A stretch of DNA of 64,000 nucleotides from positions 43,376,054 to 43,440,053 of the forward strand of contig NC_054540.1 of NCBI RefSeq assembly GCF_017654505.1, written 5' to 3'. The DNA is from Polyodon spathula (taxonomy: Eukaryota; Chordata; Actinopteri; Acipenseriformes; Polyodontidae). The notes beneath the pieces are model-generated. The model ran no database searches. It was not told the DNA's origin and saw only the letters and a list, made by a program, of their open reading frames with translations. Within the stretch, counting starts at the first letter, position 1; every line of letters begins with the position of its first letter. This document shows, piece by piece, positions 58,001-64,000 of the stretch. A program made the translations under genes and the position numbers.

Positions 58001-59642
58001 GTTATATCTGAATTTGCTGATGGGTTGGATACTGGCAATATTCATGATAATAATAATAATAATAACTAGAACTTCCAGGCAGTTTTACAGCTCCCAAGCC
58101 CCAGTATCAGTACCTGTCTAAGCGTGTTTAGTTCTCAATATGCCAACAACTTTAACAGTTCCACAGAAGATGATTTTGAAAGTTTTTTTTTTTCAAAAAT
58201 GCATCAGGCAGCCATCTTGTTTAACGCACAAATTCCATTTTTAAAAATGTAAATTTTACCAACACAGGCACGGTGGTTTCCAAGTTTGGAGTGTCTCAAG
58301 TGAACCATTTTTAAACTGAAGTAGTTTTAAATACAAGAAAAAAATGTAGGGGTCTGTTGGTCAGGCGGTTTTCAAATAAAAGCAGTCTGCTGTTAAAGGC
58401 GCTTTTCTGCCAAGTCAGAACCTGATCGGTCACACAGCTTCGAAACAGCAGCAGTTTAACATTTTGGGGGAAAAAAAAATAATACTAATTTTTAAACTAA
58501 CAATAACAATAGGCTTCTCAGCCTTTGGCTAGGAAGCCTAATAATAATAATATATTTCTATTTTATGCATTGAACTTTTTTTTCTACCCATCTAAATATT
58601 GATTTTGAACTTGATAAAATTCAAAATGCTGTGTTTTCAATGTGCATGTTTAACAGTGCTGTTACAGTATGTGTATTGTTAACATTATAAAGTTTGTATT
58701 CTACAACAACACTGATAATACATAGAGCCCCTCACAGTTAAGAGGTACATGTTGAATAAGATTGCAGTTGCATTGTTTAAAAAAAAAAAAGTATGCACTA
58801 ATGTTATAGTAAGTCAACATTCTGTCTATTCCAACTCAGAAATGCTAATATTTGTAAAATTGTATGACAACTACATTTGTGACTTTTACATCTGTGTGAA
58901 CATGTTAAAAACAAACAAAATAACTGCTTAACTTATTGTTTTACGCTAAAACTTTTTTTTTTTTTTTTTTTTTTTTAAATACACAATGATTTTCAAAATT
59001 TTTACAAGGTGCAAAAGGCACTCTATTGGCAGAATGACCCATCTGCACATAACGACTGCAGTCAAATATAAATTATCATCGCTTTTGTGCCATTAGCTGG
59101 ACATAATGACTGCAGTCAGATAGCATCGCTTTTATTTTGTTCTTCAATGTGTACTACTAGTTTACAGGGTACTGCAGTTACTACTTTAACTCTCTGCAAA
59201 GGAATATACGCAATAGCGGTAATATATAACGCATGCACGTCAACTGAGAAAAGTCGTGAACTTGTTCCAGTGTCCTTGCATTTAATTAGAGGAATCTGAG
59301 ACACGGGACTTTTTTTATCACGGCAAGAAAAGATAATAGTTCCCGTTTTGTTAATTTCATAACATAAAAGCTCACGGAATATCGACTCACACCTGGACAA
59401 TTCACGGCAAACATCCATCTGCTGTAAAATTACACTGACGAAAACACTGTTACCCGCGTACTGTTTTTAATGGAAATGAGACACTGTATGCGCAAAAAAG
59501 CTAGAAATACGTAGTGCATTGAGCTTGGTATACTTTAACTGTCAGCACGTTCGATAACTTCATCACCTGATCCTTTCAATCTTGGAAAAAGTATATTGTT
59601 TTGTACCTGAGCATCTTTCGGTACAACCTTCGGCGCCGCCAT
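36590..59642 (-). CDS. taf9: TAF9/TAF9B, histone-fold subunit of TFIID and SAGA-type complexes (7 exons)
   Basis: This is the only intact cellular gene seen. Coding exons (minus strand, in order): 59642-59607, 54907-54826, 52973-52837, 48094-47960, 47471-47390, 37458-37342 and 36756-36590. They total 756 nt and encode 251 residues plus a stop, with all junctions in frame at GT/AG sites. Residues about 5-75 form the histone fold that pairs with TAF6 in TFIID and with its TAF6L-type partner in SAGA complexes. Key blocks are [31 protein letters not shown] and [20 protein letters not shown], then the conserved [20 protein letters not shown] region and a Ser/Thr-rich C-terminal tail ending [13 protein letters not shown]. 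The length matches TAF9B, while several tail blocks (RLSVG...[19 protein letters not shown]) read like TAF9, so the paralogue cannot be decided by eye. Introns 1, 3 and 5 are swollen by transposons. The start has a strong context (A at -3, G at +4). Confidence 0.96.
37342..37458 (-). CDS. taf9: taf9 exon 6
   Basis: Reads [20 protein letters not shown] then [18 protein letters not shown] plus one base. Acceptor CCTCAG, donor GTAAGA. It lies almost 10 kb from exon 5 because of the DIRS and other insertions. Confidence 0.95.
38595..38660. repeat. DIRS internal complementary region
   Basis: AGGGAACCAGGGTTATGGTA... to 38625 is the reverse complement of 38359-38389, and 38626-38660 repeats the inner part of the opposite terminus (GAATGACAACCATTACCGAA). 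In DIRS elements this region templates joining of the ends. Confidence 0.88.
38790..39860 (-). pseudogene. DIRS tyrosine recombinase, frameshifted
   Basis: The N-terminal core-binding part (39860-39416) reads [20 protein letters not shown] and [18 protein letters not shown]. The catalytic C-terminal part (38987-38790) reads [16 protein letters not shown] and FARFYRFDV, with the H-x-x-R arginine and the nucleophile Tyr of the family. The middle is broken by frameshifts. The recombinase would integrate the circular cDNA. Confidence 0.85.
40375..41252 (-). pseudogene. DIRS reverse transcriptase and RNase H, frameshifted
   Basis: The reverse-transcriptase part reads [39 protein letters not shown] text and [12 protein letters not shown], with the YxDD-type catalytic pair. 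RNase H follows (40617-40375) with [15 protein letters not shown]. The three open pieces are offset by frameshifts, so no complete enzyme can be made. Confidence 0.88.
41246..43060 (-). pseudogene. DIRS gag-like region, degenerate
   Basis: Reading upstream of the reverse transcriptase, an Arg/Gln/Pro/Ala-rich frame (41737-41246) ends with [20 protein letters not shown], the style of DIRS gag C-termini. 41740-43060 is GC-rich and broken in all frames. Open frames on the plus strand across 40-43 kb are shadows of this element. Confidence 0.55.
43258..43449. repeat. DIRS right inverted terminal repeat
   Basis: The reverse complement matches 38370-38530 closely (shared blocks include GAATGACAACCATTACCGAA, CAGGGCCCTGCTGTGAGGGG and CACCTCCTGCTGAAGAGGGA). 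This copy has about 24 extra bp including TATATA at about 43362, a possible TATA box for the element's minus-strand transcript. Confidence 0.9.
44549..44868 (+). pseudogene. CR1 LINE scrap with internal deletions
   Basis: Short CR1 ORF2 words are joined out of order with deletions: [48 protein letters not shown] text and the 3' octamers CTTATGTTCTTATG. It is an old or rearranged copy in taf9 intron 5, antisense to the gene. Confidence 0.85.
45571..46021. mobile_element. MITE with GGCCCTG ends and TAA target duplication
   Basis: The ends GGCCCTGTCCACATTAGAG (45571-45589) and GCAAATGTGGGCAGGGCC (46004-46021) are inverted repeats. TAA is present on both sides (45568-45570 and 46022-46024). A 3-bp TWA duplication suggests the PIF/Harbinger superfamily. 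No protein is encoded in the 451 bp. Confidence 0.75.
47390..47471 (-). CDS. taf9: taf9 exon 5
   Basis: 27 codons plus one base: [20 protein letters not shown] then RPSTPTL. The last G joins GT of exon 6 to give Gly. Acceptor TTAAG, donor GTAAGG. Confidence 0.93.
47960..48094 (-). CDS. taf9: taf9 exon 4 (conserved post-fold region)
   Basis: Exactly 45 codons from [20 protein letters not shown] to [10 protein letters not shown], flanked by CAG and GTAAGT. This block, conserved in TAF9 orthologues, follows the histone fold. Confidence 0.97.
49206..49238. repeat. (ATT)n microsatellite
   Basis: About 11 ATT triplets, followed by a short (GAT)n run. Confidence 0.9.
49575..50188 (+). mobile_element. 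Solo LTR, Gypsy-type, with ATATG target duplication
   Basis: Starts TGTGACAAAGTGCCCGCCCC and ends GGCCGTCTCTGTGACA, with the 5-bp duplication ATATG at 49570-49574 and 50189-50193. It belongs to the same family as the LTR at 30506-31102. TATATATAG at about 49851 is a likely TATA box. A perfect 14-bp stem (49798-49811 with 49831-49844) lies just upstream of it. ATTAAA near 50088 may be the poly-A signal. Homologous recombination between two LTRs probably removed the rest of the provirus-like element. Confidence 0.92.
50828..52836. other. Remainder of taf9 intron 3, unassigned
   Basis: No recognised element. An 84-codon minus-strand frame at 52702-52448 ([20 protein letters not shown]...) is open but matches nothing I know. 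Confidence 0.45.
52837..52973 (-). CDS. taf9: taf9 exon 3 (histone fold, long helix to end)
   Basis: Completes an Arg codon with exon 2, then reads [20 protein letters not shown] and [18 protein letters not shown] up to PPPRD, followed by [17 protein letters not shown] resembles TAF9B (HAKKPNVDADD) more than TAF9. Confidence 0.97.
52974..54825. other. taf9 intron 2, unassigned
   Basis: About 1.85 kb without a recognised element or conserved frame. Confidence 0.5.
54826..54907 (-). CDS. taf9: taf9 exon 2 (histone fold, first helices)
   Basis: Begins after TTTAG and reads [20 protein letters not shown] to ...FTY plus one base, then a GTGAGT donor. It holds helix 1 and the start of the long helix 2. 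Confidence 0.96.
55428..55473 (+). repeat. ~49-bp minisatellite unit, left copy
   Basis: Reads (CTG)CACATAATGACTGCAGTCAAATAGC...GTGCCATTA. The same unit recurs at 56379-56432 and twice at 59041-59133, always in the same orientation. A truncated unit precedes it. Confidence 0.85.
55474..56378. mobile_element. 905-bp long-TIR transposon carrying a histone H4 copy
   Basis: Arms of about 165 bp (55474-55640 and 56208-56378) are inverted repeats: both outer tips read AG(T/C)TG...CCACACTGGACG and both inner parts include CCACCCATGCATTCCTATTG. TTA flanks both sides (55471-55473 and 56379-56381). Removing the element plus one TTA restores the unit junction CCATTAGCTGCAC seen intact next door. A 3-bp TTA duplication fits PIF/Harbinger, but the family is not proven. 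A histone H4 copy in minus orientation fills the middle. Confidence 0.85.
55858..56142 (-). pseudogene. Histone H4 pseudogene inside the transposon
   Basis: The ATG at 56142 opens [20 protein letters not shown] then [20 protein letters not shown], clear histone H4. Codon 46, Arg in H4 (start of RISGL), is TGA at 56007-56005. The frame then continues [31 protein letters not shown] and VYALKRQG, ending without the last eight residues of H4. The nonsense codon, missing tail and substitutions in otherwise near-invariant positions mean it cannot make a normal H4. H4 genes lack introns, so a DNA-level or RNA-level origin cannot be told apart. Confidence 0.95.
56379..56432 (+). repeat. ~49-bp minisatellite unit, middle copy
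   Basis: TTAGCTGCACTTAACGACTG...GTGCCATTAGCT, lying between the two inverted-repeat elements. Confidence 0.85.
56433..59040. mobile_element. 2.6-kb DNA element with GGGTCATTCT terminal inverted repeats
   Basis: The left end GGGTCATTCTACCAATACAG(TGCCTTTT) and the reverse complement of the right end, GGGTCATTCTGCCAATAGAG(TGCCTTTT), match at 26 of 28 positions. The flanks AGCT (56429-56432) and ATCT (59041-59044) look like a 4-bp target duplication with one later change; removing one restores the minisatellite junction. No transposase is recognisable. A 4-bp duplication would fit for example Sola-type elements, but this is only a suggestion. The interior has an AT-rich palindromic tract (57260-57430). 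Confidence 0.7.
59041..59133 (+). repeat. ~49-bp minisatellite units, right copies
   Basis: Two units in tandem: CTGCACATAACGACTGCAGT...GCCATTAGCTG and GACATAATGACTGCAGTCAG...GCATCGCTTTT. Confidence 0.85.
59607..59642 (-). CDS. taf9: taf9 coding exon 1
   Basis: Encodes [12 protein letters not shown]. It is followed by a GTACAA donor and joins in phase 0 to exon 2. VPKDAQ matches the conserved PKDAQ just before the histone fold, which fixes this start although the exon is only 36 nt. Confidence 0.9.
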
Positions 59643-59650
59643 TTTGTCCA
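59634..59650 (-). promoter_or_regulatory. YY1-like element overlapping the taf9 start codon
   Basis: The minus strand reads GACAAAATGGCGGCGCC, containing AAAATGGCGGC, close to the YY1 consensus AAGATGGCGGC. Such sites at the start codon are frequent in vertebrate housekeeping genes with short leaders. Motif match only. Confidence 0.4.
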
Positions 59651-60519
59651 GATCTGACTTCCTGTTTCATGGAGAACAAACAGAGGCTACAAGGGTTGGT
59701 CTGTACGCTGCAAATCAACAGTAGATGGCGCTCAAAGTACATTGCTACGACATTTACCACACATACAGGCCAGGGACCAGAGGTAACCACAATTTGTGAG
59801 ATTACATTCTGAAAATGTGGATTTATTTATTTTATTTATTTAAGTGTACACATACTGTAGTGTTTAAACGTTTGGAAACGATATGTGATTTACAGAAAGA
59901 CTAGCATGCTACCCCAGCATGTTCTCCTATTTCTAGGAAAGCGCACAAGCGGGGAGGGTGAGTTTGTTGCTGAATAAATTTGCTCAGACTACTCTTGCTA
60001 TCCCTTAATAGATAACTGTCTCCTCTTTAAAAGTATGCAAAAGATTTTAATGAGCAGTCCGTCCCACAAATGCTGTCTAGTGGTGGCTGAAAGATTAGCT
60101 GCATTACTATGTGTTTACATGTAAGGGACAGCGCCTTTAATAATCCTCCTGGCTCCACCCCCATAGAGTGCAGTTACCAGCACAAAAGGCCTGTGTGTGT
60201 GTTGGTGCTCTCTCTTCCTGATTCAGCAGACAAGCAGTGCAGAGAAGTGCAGGAGAGCCCGTCACAGAGACCAGGTGAAACCAACCAACCAAACACAGCT
60301 AAAGTTTATCAAGCACCCCAAAAGGAAGCTAGGAAGGTTCCAGAGACAGTGTTAGCCGGCAGGGAAGTCCAGGATCTACAGCTTAAGGAGTCGAGTAACT
60401 AAATAAACCAGGAGTTGAGAAAGACAGTTTGCTATATATAAAAAGGCCTTAAACTAAAACGTTCAATGAGCTCATGGACTGTTGTGACTGTGAATTAACT
60501 GCATTATGCACTGGAAGAA
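59651..60519. other. Upstream of taf9, unassigned
   Basis: Should contain the taf9 promoter. A plus-strand frame of 97 codons (60109-60402) is open but carries no motif I recognise. Confidence 0.4.
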
Positions 60520-60734
60520 GCCTAAATCTGGACACTACTTGGAAGTTGGTTACAGTGTAGCAGCGTGTCCTTTTTCTGTGTGTTTTAACTTATTAGACAT
60601 CATGCTCAATTAAAATATTGCTACTATTTAAAAAACAATCGCTCCTTTTTTTTTTTTTTTTTTTTTAAAAGAAAATATTAATAACAAATCTGTATCAGCA
60701 GCATAGCGGTATCCTATGTTACCAGTTTGTTTTG

Positions 60735-61512
60735 CCTCATTTACCCTCCTTAGACGCCTTGATCATTAAATATCGAAGTATCCCTAGATATTTTATCGTT
60801 TCCCCTTTGCAAAAATACTAACCATTTTAGTGAGCAAGCCGTACCCCACGAGCAGCAGCACCCCAAAGTGTAGCCCATTATAACCAATACAGAACGCATG
60901 GGAGCACGTCTTTGATGCCCAATTTACCCACCTTAGACAACTTGCTCACTAAATATCGAGGTATCCCTAGATAGGTTATAACCCCCTCTTTGCAAAAACA
61001 CTAAATATTTTAGTGAGCAAACCGTACCCCACGAGCAGCAGCACTCCAAAGTAGCCCATTATAACCAATACAGAACGCATGGGGGCACGTCTTTGGATGC
61101 CCCATGTACCCACCTTAAAAGCCATGCTCACTAAATATCTAGGTATCCCTAGATAAGTTATAACCCCCTTTTGTAAAAACACTGAAGATTTTAGTGAGCA
61201 AGCTGTACCCCACCAGTATCAGAATTCCAAAGTGTAGCCCATTATAACCAATATAGAACGCATGGGGGCACGTCTTTGGATGCCCCATGTACCCACCTTA
61301 AAAGCCATGCTCACTAAATATCAAGGTATCCCTAGATAGGCTATCAGCTCCTCTTTGCAAAAACACTAACAGTTTTAGTGAGCAAGCCGTACCCCACGAG
61401 TAGCAGCACCCCAAAGTGTAGCCCATTATAACCGATTTAGAAAACATGGGGCACGTCATTGATGCCTAATTTACCCCCTTAGACGCCTTGCTCACTAAAT
61501 ATCGAGGTATCC
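60735..61512. repeat. 182-bp tandem repeat, a little over four copies
   Basis: The word GTACCCCAC occurs at 60841, 61024, 61205 and 61389 (spacing 183, 181 and 184). Each unit contains TTTTAGTGAGCAAG and, about 110 bp later, the inverted CTTGCTCACTAAAT, plus CCCATTATAACC. Confidence 0.93.
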
Positions 61513-61530
61513 CTAGATATCTATCTAGGT

Positions 61531-61812
61531 ATAAATACATATGGGTGACATGGAGGAGTTCCCCTTGTGTGAGAATCAGCTTTGAAATAAGTGGCCCAAA
61601 ACGATTTAACCCCTGAAATACCCCAGTTACTATTCAGTTTGCGCTATTGTCCAACTTGCAATCTGCCATGTTTGCACGGATTTTGTTTTTGAATCAAAAT
61701 CCGTTTTGGGCCAATATAAATACATATGGGTGACATAGAGGGGATCCCTCTGTGTGAAGATCAGCTTTGAAATAAGTGGCTCAAAACGATTTAACCTCTG
61801 AAATACCCTAGT
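61531..61812. repeat. Second repeat with 183-bp spacing
   Basis: A ~100-bp block starting ATAAATACATATGGGTGACA and containing CAGCTTTGAAATAAGTGGC and AAAACGATTTAACC occurs at 61531 and 61714. The sequence differs from the first repeat but the spacing is the same. Confidence 0.85.
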
Positions 61813-61842
61813 AATTTATCCAATTTGTGTTATATTTGTGGG

Positions 61843-61966
61843 ATGCGAATAACAAGCTGGGATGCGAATAAACTGGAATGCGAATAAGAAGCTGGCCGAA
61901 TAAGAAGCTGTAATGTGAATAGGAAGCTGGCCGAAGAAGAAGCTGGCGAACAAGAAGCCAACTTTA
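61843..61966. repeat. Short tandem repeat of GCGAATAAGAAGCTG type
   Basis: Seven imperfect 15-19-bp units (for example GATGCGAATAACAAGCTG and GGCCGAATAAGAAGCTG). They lead into GCCAACTTTAGCG...TTTGGACCCC, which resembles the right tip of the whole element (ACCAACTTCCAGG...TCTGGACCC). Confidence 0.8.
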
Positions 61967-62039
61967 GCGTCATACTTTGGACCCCGTTTATCAACAAGTA
62001 AGAGCAAAGAGATTCCTATGCATTTTTATTGGCAATGGT

Positions 62040-62340
62040 TACACTTTGGGGTGCTGCTGCTCGTGGGATACGTCTTATGGTATTTTTTTCAAAGATACGA
62101 TAACCTATTTAGGAATGCCTTGACATTTAGTGAGCAAGGCGTCTAAGGGGGGGTAAATGTGGCATCAAAAGACGTGCCTTCGTGAATTCTGTTGGTTATA
62201 ATGGGTTACATTTTGGGGTGCTGCTCTTCGTCTGGTACTGCTTGCTAACTAAAATCGTTAATGTTTTTACAAAGAGTGGGTGATCTAGAGATACTTTGAT
62301 ATTTAGTGATCAAGGCGTCTAAGGGGTAAATGGGGCAAAA
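62040..62340. repeat. Inverted copies of the 182-bp unit (right arm)
   Basis: CTTTGGGGTGCTGCTGCTCG (about 62044) and its relative near 62211 are reverse complements of the CACGAGCAGCAGCACCCCAAAG block of the left arm, about 167 bp apart. Confidence 0.88.
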
Positions 62341-62540
62341 CAAACAGGTAATATAGCGTACCGCTATGCTGCTGATACAGATTATTACTATATATTTATT
62401 TTTTTTATATTTGTTTTTTTTCAAATAGTAGCAACATATTAATTTATAACACAGAAAAAGGACACGCTGCTTTGTCAACCTCACCGCGAATAAGGAACCG
62501 GGAATAAGTAACCAACTTCCAGGTGGTACATCTGGACCCT

Positions 62541-64000
62541 ATTAGGATATTTTCAGTGCTGGCAGCATATCCACGACTAAGCAGAAAGTTTAAAACAGAA
62601 AGAGGATTTTATTTATTTTTTTTATAAAACGGGCGTTTTGGTGTTAGTAATAAAACAGCATCATCATAGCATGTCCTGTTTAATTATTAATACTGTTTAA
62701 CTTTATACTGGAATAGTACGTGTTGCACCAATAAAACTGAATGGAAGTCCTCCTTAAACAAGATCCAAGAGACAGGAGGGTCAAGTTTAAAATTGCTTCG
62801 CTACTGGCGGATAGTACTTGAAATTAAGAGGTATGTGCATTAGACAGTAAGTTAGGGTATGTCGTGTTTTTACGAAGGAAACGTATCCGTTTGAAATTCT
62901 AATTGCAAGGTATAGGAAACATACAGCACAATTTCGTGGCGTGCAGTAAGACTTGTGTTATTATTGTCTTGACGCAAAACAACCATATGGCACGTGACAG
63001 CAGGACATTACGTTCTTTTATTCGCTATCTATTTTTCTGACATTAGTTACTCAAATTCAATTAGTGAAAATGGTACATTGACAGTCTACCGTGTGTTTTT
63101 AACTCGGAATGTTTTGTTCAAGTTATTTTTCGTACATTTTTTTATACACTCATGTTAAACATTTACAGGATTTTCTTGTTAAGAGATACATGTAATCAAA
63201 GGGGCAAAGGGGTGTTGTCTGCTGGAATCCACCAATCAGAAAGTTCCTTCTCAGGGCGCTAACACACAGCAGCTTGAGAAAAGTGAAACGGAAGGAAAGC
63301 TAATCAATGAAAAGGTAAATGCATCTGTAAATTAAAGTTTTAAAATGTTACCAGTTTCTAATCACAGTAAACTCAGAATTATTGGGCATGAACTTTGTTT
63401 ATTCTGTACCTTCACATATTAGCTGGCAATGCCCTCCGATCAGGGTCGTGTTGCTTTAATAATAATGTGAGGGGAATGCATTCCACTCACAGTAGGCTGG
63501 AGCTAATGTTCAGTCTCTACTGCTAGTTGACTCACATGGAAGGTTATCTGGGCTGCTGGGAGGGGCACACTGGCAATCCAAGTGTGTAATAACAACAGCC
63601 AGGCCTTACAATCCAGCAGTACACCAAGAATTTGGCACAAGGGTGGGTTTTGATTATTTGATATTTCCAATGCAGAAATATCAAATAGCAAACTGAATAA
63701 AAACTATCACCTTGGTAAGGACCTTCCTGAAAGATAGAAGAATACACATGAAATTAAATTAAAAAAAAAAAAAACAGGATCACAAAACAATCTCAAGTAA
63801 AATGCCTGAAATGCCCTCCAAAAAAGACCAGCGGCAGTTTTTATTTTAATTTCACTTACCATTAACAAGTATGGAGAACTAAAGAAAGACATAATAAAGT
63901 TCATGTGTAGCCTAAAGGTTTGTTACCTTCACGTTGTTCCTGTGTTGTTGCCTCTTCCTTTAAGATGACGTTCACTCGCATGTTTGTCCGCCCTGGGACA
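62541..64000. other. Unassigned end of window
   Basis: No gene is recognised. At the very edge the minus strand (64000-63928) is open in one frame and followed by GGTAACAA, a possible donor. With only about 24 codons it cannot be identified. Confidence 0.35.

Larger units (their letters stand above)
60520..62540. mobile_element. Foldback-like element built of tandem repeats
   Basis: The left tip (TCTGGACACTACTTGGAAGT...GGTTAC, then CAGCGTGTCCTTTTTCTGTG) is repeated in inverse at the right tip (62440-62535). Both arms continue inward with the same order of words: the three-A/T tract, CTGTATCAGCAGCATAGCGG, CCTTAGACGCCTTG and the 182-bp unit. The left arm is longer (about four units) than the right (about two). 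A spacer with other repeats (61531-61970) separates them. No protein-coding region is visible. Confidence 0.75.

Noticed and set aside
58511..58540. Resemblance to the 5' end of U2 snRNA (GGCTTCTCAGCCTTTGGCTA)
   Set aside because: Only about 25 bases match, the match is itself a small hairpin, and nothing downstream resembles U2.
1..64000. CRISPR arrays, operons or bacterial-type gene clusters
   Set aside because: None present. The spliced gene, repeats and low gene density show a vertebrate genome.
63928..64000. Possible coding exon at the window edge on the minus strand
   Set aside because: Too short to identify, with no motif; kept only as a note in the unassigned entry.

Overview
This window is vertebrate nuclear DNA, most likely from a ray-finned fish. 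The evidence is spliced coding exons with GT/AG introns plus a fish-type mixture of repeats: Tc1, piggyBac and Harbinger remnants, L1 and CR1 LINEs, DIRS and Ngaro-like tyrosine-recombinase retrotransposons, solo LTRs and a tRNA/CORE/L2-tailed SINE. A non-teleost fish such as a sturgeon or its relatives is a guess, not a finding. All calls come from reading the sequence; no database search was run.

Only one intact cellular gene is visible. It is a seven-exon TAF9/TAF9B gene on the minus strand, with coding exons between 59642 (start codon) and 36590 (stop). The exons join in frame at canonical splice sites into a 251-residue histone-fold subunit of TFIID and SAGA-type complexes. Its introns are full of mobile DNA. 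Intron 1 holds an inverted-repeat element carrying a broken histone H4 copy and a second 2.6-kb inverted-repeat element, both inserted in a ~49-bp repeat array. Intron 3 holds a hAT-like element with a solo LTR inside it. Intron 5 holds a nearly full-length but decayed DIRS retrotransposon, a scrap of CR1 and a 451-bp MITE.

Layout: 1-5 kb, a hAT-type dimerisation fragment, microsatellites and a dispersed ~46-bp minisatellite. 5-6.6 kb, a Harbinger transposase scrap and a non-autonomous piggyBac element flanked by TTAA. 6.8-16.4 kb, a nested stack: a minus-strand L1 split by a piggyBac copy and by a plus-strand CR1, and that CR1 split in turn by a nearly intact minus-strand CR1. 16.4-23.5 kb, LTR-like DNA, an Ngaro-like remnant with an odd 87-bp duplication around a poly-A insert, and a Tc1 transposon. 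23.5-36 kb, mostly unassigned DNA with a MITE-like repeat, a SINE, a Tc1 end, and two different LTRs in opposite orientation. 36-59.6 kb, taf9. 60.5-62.5 kb, a large foldback structure built from ~182-bp tandem repeats. The last 1.5 kb is unassigned.

Most interesting items: the H4-bearing transposon in taf9 intron 1, whose insertion site can be reconstructed from neighbouring repeat units; the foldback/tandem-repeat element at 60.5-62.5 kb; the nested LINE stack, including a CR1 with tandem 5' units; and the 87-bp target-like duplication at 20.3-20.6 kb.
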